From Patescibacteria group bacterium (GTDB lineage: Bacteria > Patescibacteriota > Gracilibacteria > UBA1369 > LOWO2-01-FULL-3): a stretch of 12,338 nt of DNA. Positions 1-6,829 of this stretch are shown here, in pieces. Numbering within the stretch: position 1 is the first letter of the stretch; the number at the start of each line of letters is the position of its first letter. The notes below the pieces were generated by a model. That model saw only the letters and a list, made by a program, of their open reading frames with translations. It searched no databases and was not told the DNA's origin. The translations under genes were made by a program, and so were the position numbers. The DNA is taken from the NCBI GenBank assembly GCA_018818755.1, contig JAHIRL010000074.1, positions 1 through 12,338 of the forward strand. The letters are read 5' to 3'.

Positions 1-1094
1 CACTAGATCCACAGGTACAAAAAGCCATGGAACCTTTTCACCGGGAGATTTTCGCCAACCCATCCTCCCAACACAAAATGGGACTGGAAGCCAAAATGGC
101 GGTAGACAAAGCACGAAAAAGCATCGCCGAAAAACTCAACTGCCAAAGCTCGGAAATAATTTTTTGTGCCAGCGGCACAGAAGCTAACAACATTGCCATT
201 CAGGGAATTGCCCGTGCAAACATCGAAAAAGGTAATCATCTCATCACAACTAAAATCGAACACAAATCCGTTCTCAATGTCTTCGCCCACCTGGAAAAAG
301 AAGGCTTTCGCGTCACATACCTTGATGTGAACAAAGATGGTCTGATCAATCCCGAAGATCTAAAATCCGCCATCACAGATCAAACAATCCTAGTCTCGAT
401 AATTTATGCAAACAACGAAATCGGGGTAATCGAACCGATCAAAGAACTTGGAGAGATCTGCAAAAAAGCTCATATTCCTCTCCACACGGACGCCTGCCAA
501 GCCGCGCCTTATCTCTCACTTGATACCAAAGAATTAAACATCGACCTACTTAGCCTAAACGGCAGTAAAATTTATGGACCAAAAGGAAGCGGAGCCCTAT
601 TTATAAAAGATCAGCTAAAACTATCTCCTATTATTTTTGGTGGAAACCAAGAAAACGGATTGCGCAGTGGGACTCACAACACGGCAGGAATAATAGGACT
701 AGCCACAGCCTTGGAATTATGCGAAAAGTTTTCACACACAGAACTGGAAAATCTCAGAAACCACCTGCTTCAAGAACTACTTCAAAAAATCCCCAAAGCC
801 ACACTAAACGGCTCCCTTTCCCACAGACTTCCAAATAACATCAACATAAGTATTCCCAATATCAATGGCAAGGAACTACTTTTTCAACTCAGCGAAAAAG
901 GTATAATGGCCAGCACTGGATCAGCCTGCAGTGCAAAAAAAGCAAGTCCCTCACATGTACTCCTAGCTTTGGGACTAAGCAAAGAGTTGGTGGAGGGCAG
1001 TCTACGCCTAAGCCTCGGACGCTACACCACAGAAAAAGAAATCCAATACGCAATTGAAGAAATCCCTAAAATAATCAAACATCTAATTCAATAA
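1..1094 (+). CDS. Cysteine desulfurase, NifS/IscS-type (5' partial)
   Basis: PLP-dependent enzyme that takes sulfur from L-cysteine, leaving alanine and a persulfide for Fe-S cluster assembly or tRNA thiolation in the cytosol. The frame is open from the window edge; codons before the first Met at 27 read LDPQVQKA, matching the family's N-terminus (TPxDPxVxxAM), so the true start lies upstream and only about 10-15 residues are missing. Counting from the Met at 27: NPSSQH near residue 11, EHKSVL (PLP-stacking His) near 79, TDACQ (PLP-contacting Asp and Gln) near 154, PLP Lys181 in GSKIYGPKG, and catalytic Cys301 in STGSACSAKK followed by PSHVLLALG. The usual SGHK before the PLP lysine is NGSK here. 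No IscU, IscR or SufBCD gene is visible, so I give no gene symbol. The DJ-1-like gene starts 2 nt after the stop, implying co-transcription. Confidence 0.95.
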   Translation, partial: LDPQVQKAMEPFHREIFANPSSQHKMGLEAKMAVDKARKSIAEKLNCQSSEIIFCASGTEANNIAIQGIARANIEKGNHLITTKIEHKSVLNVFAHLEKEGFRVTYLDVNKDGLINPEDLKSAITDQTILVSIIYANNEIGVIEPIKELGEICKKAHIPLHTDACQAAPYLSLDTKELNIDLLSLNGSKIYGPKGSGALFIKDQLKLSPIIFGGNQENGLRSGTHNTAGIIGLATALELCEKFSHTELENLRNHLLQELLQKIPKATLNGSLSHRLPNNINISIPNINGKELLFQLSEKGIMASTGSACSAKKASPSHVLLALGLSKELVEGSLRLSLGRYTTEKEIQYAIEEIPKIIKHLIQ

Positions 1095-1096
1095 TC

Positions 1097-1600
1097 ATGG
1101 CCAATATTTTAGTAATCATAGCCCCCGAAAATTTTCAGGAGATCGAATACCAAACACCAAAACGAATCCTTGAGGAACACGGCCACAAAATAACAACAGC
1201 CAGCACAGTAAAAAACCCCATCGGACACCTAAACACAAGAATCAATGCCGACCTGCTAATAAGCGAAATAGACGAAAACGACTACAACGCAATTCTCTTT
1301 GTTGGCGGAGGGGGTTCAAGCTTTTACTTTGACTACGAACCCGCTCACAGACTAGCAAAACAGTTTTACCAATCCGGGAAATTAGTATCAGCAATATGCG
1401 CAGCACCATCAATTTTAGCAAACGCAGGACTTCTAAACGGGAAATTAGCCACCTCCTTTCCCTCTCAACAAAAAAGCCTCGAACAAAAAGGAGCGATTTA
1501 TAGCGTCAAAAATGTCCAAAAAGACGGAAAAATAATCACAGCAAAAGGCCCGAATGCCGCAGAAGAGTTTGCCGAAAAAATAAATGAAGAACTCAATTAA
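1097..1600 (+). CDS. DJ-1/PfpI family protein
   Basis: A 167-residue single-domain protein of the DJ-1/PfpI (class I glutamine amidotransferase-like) superfamily, the usual length for DJ-1-type members. It shows the N-terminal strand MANILVIIAP, Glu15 in the NFQEIEY stretch (position of the conserved Glu that contacts the reactive Cys in DJ-1), the LFVGGGG strand-loop at 68-73, and the nucleophile elbow SAICAAPSIL with Cys101. The residue after the Cys is Ala, not the His of PfpI proteases, so a peptidase role is unlikely; glyoxalase, deglycase, chaperone or oxidative-stress roles are known in the family and cannot be separated here. It lies 2 nt after the desulfurase stop with no Shine-Dalgarno sequence, so translation is probably coupled. 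Cytosolic: no signal peptide or membrane segment. Confidence 0.9.
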   Translation: MANILVIIAPENFQEIEYQTPKRILEEHGHKITTASTVKNPIGHLNTRINADLLISEIDENDYNAILFVGGGGSSFYFDYEPAHRLAKQFYQSGKLVSAICAAPSILANAGLLNGKLATSFPSQQKSLEQKGAIYSVKNVQKDGKIITAKGPNAAEEFAEKINEELN

Positions 1601-1648
1601 CGGCAGAAGAAAAAGGATTTCCCCCTATTCAGTAAACAACGAAACCCT

Positions 1649-1672
1649 AAAAGATCTTCGTCAAGATATTTT
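1649..1672 (+). terminator. Possible weak hairpin downstream of the DJ-1-like gene
   Basis: Imperfect inverted repeat: ATCTT (1654-1658), loop CGTC, AAGAT (1663-1667), one G/A mismatch, then AAAA (1649-1652) against TTTT (1669-1672). The stem is AT-rich and short, so it would be a weak terminator. It sits about 50 nt after the stop of the desulfurase/DJ-1 pair, where a terminator is expected. It also overlaps a TTGACC -35-like sequence (1671-1676), so it may be chance. Confidence 0.3.
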
Positions 1673-1734
1673 GACCATTTACACTTTTAATTAAAATTTC
1701 ACTCTGTTAATATAAGAAGTACCCACTATATATT
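1671..1734 (+). promoter_or_regulatory. Likely nrdJ promoter region (elements ambiguous)
   Basis: The AT-rich stretch before nrdJ contains several candidate hexamers but no single clear pair: TTGACC (1671-1676) with TAAAAT (1692-1697) at a short 15-nt spacing; TTTTAA (1685-1690) with TAATAT (1708-1713) at 17 nt; and TATATT (1729-1734) inside the first NrdR-like box. A start just after the last would place the transcript between the two operators and give a leader of about 85 nt. The location is inferred from the operators and the terminator-flanked nrdJ unit, not from a strong match. Confidence 0.4.
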
Positions 1735-1738
1735 GTGT
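1723..1738 (+). promoter_or_regulatory. NrdR box 1 (operator)
   Basis: CCACTATATATTGTGT matches the published NrdR consensus acaCwAtATaTwGtgt at 15 of 16 positions (only the first base differs), including the whole CTATATATTG core. NrdR is the ATP/dATP-sensing Zn-finger and ATP-cone repressor of ribonucleotide reductase genes. The site lies 89 nt before the nrdJ start codon and is paired with a weaker box exactly 32 bp downstream. Confidence 0.85.
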
Positions 1739-1754
1739 ACACCCATTTAAAGGC

Positions 1755-1770
1755 ACACAAAATGTAGTTC
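1755..1770 (+). promoter_or_regulatory. NrdR box 2 (weaker operator)
   Basis: ACACAAAATGTAGTTC matches the NrdR consensus at 12 of 16 positions, keeping the C, central AT and G landmarks. Its start is 32 bp after that of box 1, about three helical turns, with a 16-bp gap. Tandem boxes on the same face of the helix are the normal NrdR arrangement, which is the main reason for accepting this degenerate copy. Confidence 0.7.
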
Positions 1771-1826
1771 CTTCCTTCATTTTCTGCGAAAAAACCACAA
1801 AACACATCGCCTAACCCCCACCTTCT

Positions 1827-4154
1827 ATGTCCCCTATAAAAAAAATAAAAAAACGCGATGGTTCTATTGTTGATTTTTCACAAAACAAAATTACAGAAGC
1901 CATCTGGCATTCCGCAGCATCCGTAGGCGGCAAAGACAAAGAAATGTCCAAACAAATTTCCAATCAGATTACCGCAGTATTGGAAGTGTTTTTTAAAGAC
2001 GAAAATAATATCCCAACAGTAGAACAAATTCAGGATCTAGCTGAAAAAATTCTAATAGAAGGAGGACATGCCAAAACAGCAAAAGCATATATCCTATATA
2101 GAGAACGGCACAAAGAGCTTCGCAAAACTCAAGAAGATGTTTTAGATGGAAAAATAACAAAACTACCTTTTACGGATAATGCCCTAAAAGTTCTAGCCGG
2201 GCGCTACCTGGAAAGAGATGCCGAAGGAAAAATCCTTGAATCTCCTGAAGAAAGAATCCAAAAAGTTGCCACCACTCTCGCAAATGTCGAACAAAATTAC
2301 AACAAATCCGAAGAAGAAATCCAACAATGGTCAGACAATTTTTACAATCTCATTTCCAGTTTTAAATTTATGCCGGCAGGCCGAACCCTTGCCAACGCTG
2401 GAGGAAAAACCCGTCTCGTCGCCAACTGCATTGTAATTCACCCGGAAGACAGCATGGAAGGAATTTTCAACACATTAAAAGATGCCGCCCTGCTTCAACA
2501 AGCCGGCTCAGGCCTCGGATTTCCCTGGCACTTACTCAGACCAGCCGGACAAAGAGCAAAAATAACTCAAGGAGTAGCCTCAGGCCCCATCTCCTTTTTA
2601 AGAGCATATAACGAAGCCTTTGGAGTGATTAAACAACAAGGCCGCCACGGAGCCAACATGGGAGTAATGCGTGTAGATCATCCGGATATTTTAGAATTTA
2701 TCGAATGCAAATGGGAAGAAGGTTCACTTGTAAACTTCAACATCTCAGTTTCACTTACAGATGAATTTATGGAAAAGGTCAAAACCAACTCCAAAGAACC
2801 ATGGCACTGTACTTGGAATGGAGAAAAAATTAAACCAAGAAGAATAATTAGAAATGACAGAGGTGCCTTCGTGGAAGCAATAGAAGAAAACATCACAGCC
2901 CCGGAATTGATGGACAAAATTATCAATGCCGCCTGGAGAAACGGCGAACCCGGAGTACTCTTCCCAGATGCCGCAAACAAAGCAAACCCCATTCCCGCCC
3001 TCGGTAGGCTGGAAGCCACAAACCCTTGCGGAGAACAGTGGCTACACGATGGAGATGTTTGTAATCTTGGTTCATTAAACTTGGCAAAATTTGTTAAAAA
3101 TGAAGAAATCAACGAAGCAGAATTAGAAGAAGCCACACAGCACGCCGTGCGTCTATTAGATAATGTTATCGACCTTTCCGACTTCCCAGCTCAGCGTGTA
3201 AACGCAACCTCAAAAAACAACAGAAGAGTCGGATTGGGAATCATGGGTTTTGCCGACATGCTCTACCAGATGCGCGTTCCATACAATTCTGAGCGCGGTC
3301 GCGATATCGCCCGCAGAGTAATGAAATTCATAAATAAAACCGCCCACGAATACTCTCAAGTAATAGCCGAAGAAAAAGGATGCTTCCCCAATTGGGACAT
3401 CAGTATTTTCGGGCCAAAAGGTAAAAACATTAAAATGAGAAATGCCGCCCTCACAACCGTCGCCCCAACCGGCTCAATCTCTATGCTTGCAGACTGCAGT
3501 TCCGGTGTAGAACCATTCTTTGCCCTAGCCTACATGAAACAAGTAATGGGAGGCCAAAAACTAATGTACATAAACCCACATCTGGAAAAAGAACTGGAGC
3601 GTCTAAACCTCAACACCGAGAAAATGAAAGAAAGCATCCATCAAAGCGGTACCCTTAAAGATATAAAAGAAATCCCCGAAGAAACCAAAAAGATCTTCGT
3701 GACCTCAATGGAAATAAGCGAAGAAGACCACATCAAGATGCAAGCCGCCTTCCAGGAACATGTTGATAACTCCATTAGCAAAACAATCAACTTTCCTAAC
3801 TCAGCAACTAGAGAAGATGTCCGCAGGGGCTATGTGCTGGCTTGGGAACTAGGATTAAAAGGCTGTACCGTTTATCGTGACGGAAGCCGCCAGGAACAAG
3901 TATTGCACCTAAACAAAACAGTTGAAAAGGAAGATCCAACAGAAATTCCCGAAACAATAGACGCAAACGACAATTTCGAAGAAATCGCTCCCCCACCACT
4001 AATAGAGAGCTCCGAGACCCCCCGGGAACACACCTCATTCAACAAAAAAGACATCATCAAATCAAAAAAATGCCCCGAATGCGGCGAAGGAGTCCAAGTT
4101 GGCGAGGGCTGCATGCTCTGCCTCAGCTGTGGATTTTCTGCTTGCTCAGTATGA
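1827..4154 (+). CDS. nrdJ: Adenosylcobalamin-dependent (class II) ribonucleoside-diphosphate reductase
   Basis: Reduces ribonucleotides to deoxyribonucleotides using a radical generated from coenzyme B12; no small radical subunit is needed. Its 775 residues run: ATP-cone allosteric domain (about 4-98, beginning KKRDG), RNR N-terminal helical part (about 113-190), then the barrel. Catalytic residues are visible: redox Cys201 (ANCIV), radical Cys401 with Glu403 in NPCGEQ, redox partner Cys412 (CNLGSLNL), phosphate-binding APTGSIS (546-552), and the class II signature GLKGCTVYRDGSR (676-688). A flexible acidic linker (about 695-745) leads to a C-terminal ribbon with Cys749, 752, 762, 765, 768 and 773, typical of NrdJ and likely used in thioredoxin-dependent re-reduction. 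The start is fixed: an in-frame TAA lies at 1812-1814 and no other start codon follows it. No Shine-Dalgarno sequence. It is a single-gene unit between tandem NrdR boxes and a terminator. It ends in TGA. Confidence 0.97.
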   Translation: MSPIKKIKKRDGSIVDFSQNKITEAIWHSAASVGGKDKEMSKQISNQITAVLEVFFKDENNIPTVEQIQDLAEKILIEGGHAKTAKAYILYRERHKELRKTQEDVLDGKITKLPFTDNALKVLAGRYLERDAEGKILESPEERIQKVATTLANVEQNYNKSEEEIQQWSDNFYNLISSFKFMPAGRTLANAGGKTRLVANCIVIHPEDSMEGIFNTLKDAALLQQAGSGLGFPWHLLRPAGQRAKITQGVASGPISFLRAYNEAFGVIKQQGRHGANMGVMRVDHPDILEFIECKWEEGSLVNFNISVSLTDEFMEKVKTNSKEPWHCTWNGEKIKPRRIIRNDRGAFVEAIEENITAPELMDKIINAAWRNGEPGVLFPDAANKANPIPALGRLEATNPCGEQWLHDGDVCNLGSLNLAKFVKNEEINEAELEEATQHAVRLLDNVIDLSDFPAQRVNATSKNNRRVGLGIMGFADMLYQMRVPYNSERGRDIARRVMKFINKTAHEYSQVIAEEKGCFPNWDISIFGPKGKNIKMRNAALTTVAPTGSISMLADCSSGVEPFFALAYMKQVMGGQKLMYINPHLEKELERLNLNTEKMKESIHQSGTLKDIKEIPEETKKIFVTSMEISEEDHIKMQAAFQEHVDNSISKTINFPNSATREDVRRGYVLAWELGLKGCTVYRDGSRQEQVLHLNKTVEKEDPTEIPETIDANDNFEEIAPPPLIESSETPREHTSFNKKDIIKSKKCPECGEGVQVGEGCMLCLSCGFSACSV

Positions 4155-4157
4155 CAC

Positions 4158-4177
4158 GAAGAAACGCCAGTTTCTTC
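4158..4177 (+). other. Hairpin just after nrdJ stop
   Basis: Perfect 8-bp inverted repeat GAAGAAAC (4158-4165) / GTTTCTTC (4170-4177) with a GCCA loop, 3 nt after the nrdJ stop. It lacks a following T-run, so it is not itself a standard terminator. Its arms share AAGAAAC/GTTTCTT with the terminator 26 nt further on, so the two could pair alternatively. It may protect the mRNA 3' end. Confidence 0.55.
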
Positions 4178-4202
4178 ACTAAAATTATAAAAGCCAAAGC
4201 TT

Positions 4203-4230
4203 AAAGAAACTCCTTAGGGAGTTTCTTTTC
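4203..4230 (+). terminator. Rho-independent terminator of nrdJ
   Basis: Perfect 11-bp stem AAAGAAACTCC (4203-4213) / GGAGTTTCTTT (4218-4228) with a TTAG loop, running into TTTTC TTTC. The GC-rich top and T-rich tail are those of an intrinsic terminator, about 48 nt after the nrdJ stop. It isolates nrdJ from the next gene, which has its own promoter. Confidence 0.88.
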
Positions 4231-4268
4231 TTTCTCCAAAAAATTAACACAAACCCCAAAACCACCCC

Positions 4269-4297
4269 TTTACAAATTCCTCTTTCCATTGTACAAT
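4269..4297 (+). promoter_or_regulatory. Sigma70-type promoter for the Lys/Glu-rich protein gene
   Basis: TTTACA (4269-4274, 5/6 to the -35 consensus), 17-bp spacer, TACAAT (4292-4297, 5/6 to the -10 consensus). Transcription would begin near 4304, leaving a leader of only about 15 nt before the ATG at 4319. This is the best-formed promoter in the window. Confidence 0.75.
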
Positions 4298-4318
4298 CAA
4301 GCTCCTTAAATCAATGCA

Positions 4319-6805
4319 ATGAATGCATCGCCAGAAAACAAAAACAATCAGGAAGATGTAGAAACGAAAACCTCGACCTTAAAAGCCGATCCTACTCGCC
4401 TAACCGAAAAAGAATACAACGACATTAAAACTGAGAAAATTAGTTTTAAGGATGTCCTCAAAGAGCGCAACCAAGTAAAAACTGAAGCCGAAAACGAAAT
4501 CAACCGCCTCAAAAGAACTTCCAACAAAGACAAAGAATTAATCTCGGACAAAGAATATTTGGATTTTCAGAAAAGATTGGAAGCCACAGATAGCCCCACC
4601 ATCACCCGTGAAATCCTTGAAGAAATCAAAAACCTTCCCAAAGAAAAAGAAGCACAAGCCAGTCTCGATGCCGAAAAATCTAAAGAACTCCCTCTCGATT
4701 CCCCAAAACTAAAAATTTTCCAACACAAGTTCAATACAATTTGTGACGAAAACGCCCACTTAATCGGAGAAAAAGAACTGCAAGGTTTTAAACGCTGGTT
4801 TAGCGAAGAACAAAAAAAATCACCCACTATCAAAAATTCCGAAGATATTATCAAAAGACTCGAAGGTAAAGACTTCGGATACCAAGACTCAGGAGGGCTT
4901 GCCCCCCGCAGAGAAGAATTTGGCAAACTAAAAAAACTTTTTCAAAAATACGAAATATCAAGTCCTCTGGAAAACGCCTACATCAAAAACGAAGGACTAA
5001 GCGAAAGACAAAATTTCCGAAAAGGGACCGAGAAAATCGCCGAGCTCTACGAAAACGACAAAGCCCGCATGCTCTATTCACCAAAAGCGATCAAATCAAT
5101 CATGCAAGAATCCCTAAAAGTCACAAACCCACTCGAACTACAACTGATCCACAAAAAAGCAGACAAAATCTCCAATCTGGAATCCCAAAACATGATGGAA
5201 CTGGATGCCCAAACCAATATTGGCGGCGTCACCATTCGCAAAATGAGCCGAAAATCCAAAGAAAAATATCTGGATTATTACAAAGATACCAATCTAAAAG
5301 AAAGGGATAAACTGGTTCGCAACTGGAAAACACTAGCCAACCACGAAGAAAAACTCGGGCATGATCTTGAAAAAATATACAAAGACGATCCCGACAGTCT
5401 TAAAATGGCCCTAAGAAGTTTCTCCAAACTAGACTACATGGAGAAAGAAAAAGCATTAAAAGAACACACACAACTCGCAAAAGAATCCGTCGATAAAAAA
5501 GAACGAGATAAAAAATTAACTCTAAAAGCTGTAGAAGCAGATTTAAAAGAAGCCCAAAAAGAAGGAACAATCAGCGAAAAAACTTTGAACAACTACCTCA
5601 AATGGTTTGCAGACGAAAACAACTACAAAAAAGATTTAGCCTCACTAAAAGAAGCCTACGCCATCCTCTCCGACAACAATCCGAGAGAACAATACAAAAA
5701 CCTTAGTGCCTATAAAAACCGTCGCAAGTCTTTCCAAAAAGACTTAAAAACACTAAACGACATTTCCGGCCTAAGCGAAAAAGAAATTCAGGAAAAGCAA
5801 AAAAACTACGATGACGAAAGCTGGACAGGCCGCGAAAAAGTTCAAAAAGAACTTACAAAAGAAATCCAAGACTCAAAAGCAAAACGCCAAGAGCAACTAA
5901 AAGCCGAGAAAGAAGCAGGCATCACCAACAAAGAAAAAAGCGAAGCCCGCGAACGCTCTCCCGAGATGAAAGACCTACTCCTCCATGTAAACGACTTGCT
6001 GGCCGAAGAAACTCCAAAAAGCATAGCCGAAGCCTACAAAACTCTGCACCTCTACAAATCAGCCAATTTCGACGAATGCGAAAACGATAAAGGTTTCTTA
6101 AAATTGGAAGAAGAAGCTTCAAGACTAAAAAGAACAATTGGCATCAACGCTACAACAATCCCCCAAACCGAGGGGCAAAAAATCGAACAAGACACAGAAA
6201 ATCTTCTGCAAAAACAAGCAAACAAAGACCGCCTCCAAGAACTACAAATCCAAGAAATAAGCATAAAAGGGGTCGAACAAAGTGAACGCCGCCACGATAA
6301 AACCAAAGAAAGCGAAGAACGCGCCAAAAAAGAATCCCTCCAAAGAGCTGGCTCCGAAGATGAGAAAAAACTAATCGAAGATTTTTATCAATATTCCAAA
6401 GAAGACACAGAAGGAACTTTCCACCTGGACGAAGATGGCAAAGGAGCAAAAACCGAAGAAATCCAATTCAATGATGTTGCCTGGACCAAAGAAGAAAGAT
6501 CCCACATGAAAGAAAGAACAAGAGAAGAACAAGATCGCGTCTTCACCAGCAAAGAAGGAGTGGTTCATGTAGATATGACCAACGAAAAAGGGGATCAAAT
6601 CGATGCCGAAGAAGCCCGCCGAAACCACGAAAAAGAAAAAGAAGAACTCGCAGAACAGCTCAAAGAAGAAGCAGTAGCCCAAAGTACCATGCGAGAAAAA
6701 TCTACAAGCGGCACAAAATTCTCCGAGATTGCCAAACGCACAACCGCGAAAAGAAAAGCCACAGACGAAATTAAAAAATCCGTGAACGAACGATTAGCGG
6801 CCTAG
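4319..6805 (+). CDS. Large Lys/Glu-rich helical protein of unknown function
   Basis: I do not recognise this 828-residue protein. It has no signal peptide, no membrane segment, one or two Cys, and a very high Lys and Glu content; almost all of it reads as amphipathic helix, with coiled-coil-like stretches around 375-415, 505-545, 625-680 and 765-790. Degenerate repeats of about 40 residues recur: an I/L-S/G-D/E-K start followed by a helix with aromatic and Leu positions, clearest from 74, 148 and 417, weaker near 252 and 550. The segment about 685-765 is less helical, with short aromatic and Val-rich strands. The C-terminal tail (about 797-828) is basic. It would be cytosolic; a scaffold, DNA/RNA-associated or filament-forming role is only a guess. 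It has its own promoter and a ~15-nt leader with no Shine-Dalgarno sequence; the methyltransferase gene follows after 24 nt. The real frame is supported by its uninterrupted length and regular codon use. Confidence 0.85.
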   Translation: MNASPENKNNQEDVETKTSTLKADPTRLTEKEYNDIKTEKISFKDVLKERNQVKTEAENEINRLKRTSNKDKELISDKEYLDFQKRLEATDSPTITREILEEIKNLPKEKEAQASLDAEKSKELPLDSPKLKIFQHKFNTICDENAHLIGEKELQGFKRWFSEEQKKSPTIKNSEDIIKRLEGKDFGYQDSGGLAPRREEFGKLKKLFQKYEISSPLENAYIKNEGLSERQNFRKGTEKIAELYENDKARMLYSPKAIKSIMQESLKVTNPLELQLIHKKADKISNLESQNMMELDAQTNIGGVTIRKMSRKSKEKYLDYYKDTNLKERDKLVRNWKTLANHEEKLGHDLEKIYKDDPDSLKMALRSFSKLDYMEKEKALKEHTQLAKESVDKKERDKKLTLKAVEADLKEAQKEGTISEKTLNNYLKWFADENNYKKDLASLKEAYAILSDNNPREQYKNLSAYKNRRKSFQKDLKTLNDISGLSEKEIQEKQKNYDDESWTGREKVQKELTKEIQDSKAKRQEQLKAEKEAGITNKEKSEARERSPEMKDLLLHVNDLLAEETPKSIAEAYKTLHLYKSANFDECENDKGFLKLEEEASRLKRTIGINATTIPQTEGQKIEQDTENLLQKQANKDRLQELQIQEISIKGVEQSERRHDKTKESEERAKKESLQRAGSEDEKKLIEDFYQYSKEDTEGTFHLDEDGKGAKTEEIQFNDVAWTKEERSHMKERTREEQDRVFTSKEGVVHVDMTNEKGDQIDAEEARRNHEKEKEELAEQLKEEAVAQSTMREKSTSGTKFSEIAKRTTAKRKATDEIKKSVNERLAA

Positions 6806-6814
6806 GAAAATTTT

Positions 6815-6823
6815 TGCTAAAAT
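6815..6823 (+). promoter_or_regulatory. Extended -10 promoter giving a leaderless methyltransferase mRNA
   Basis: TGCTAAAAT: an extended -10 (TGn) with hexamer TAAAAT at 6818-6823 (5/6 to TATAAT). Counting its last T as -7 puts +1 at 6830, the A of the ATG. Only a poor -35 (TTAGCG, 6794-6799, 18-bp spacer) is present, which the TGn motif may offset. It lies directly after the preceding gene's stop at 6805. Confidence 0.6.
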
Positions 6824-6829
6824 TAACCC

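Noticed and set aside
1735..1742. GTGTACAC palindrome as a separate regulator site
   Set aside because: It overlaps the end of NrdR box 1 and is too short to claim independently.
1601..1826. Cobalamin riboswitch before the B12-dependent reductase
   Set aside because: The gap is 226 nt, and I see no B12-box-like sequence or the several conserved stems; the NrdR boxes explain the region better.
1827..4154. Intein or insertion in nrdJ
   Set aside because: Catalytic motifs occur at normal spacing over 775 residues, with no splice-junction Cys/His-Asn pattern or extra domain.
4155..4318. Small gene between nrdJ and the Lys/Glu-rich gene
   Set aside because: The gap is filled by two hairpins and a promoter; no frame of useful length with coding character is present.
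6052..6682. Open frames on the - strand opposite the Lys/Glu-rich gene, rich in Phe, Leu and Ser
   Set aside because: They mirror AAA/GAA codons (reading as TTT/TTC) and have no family motifs; they are shadows of the + strand gene.
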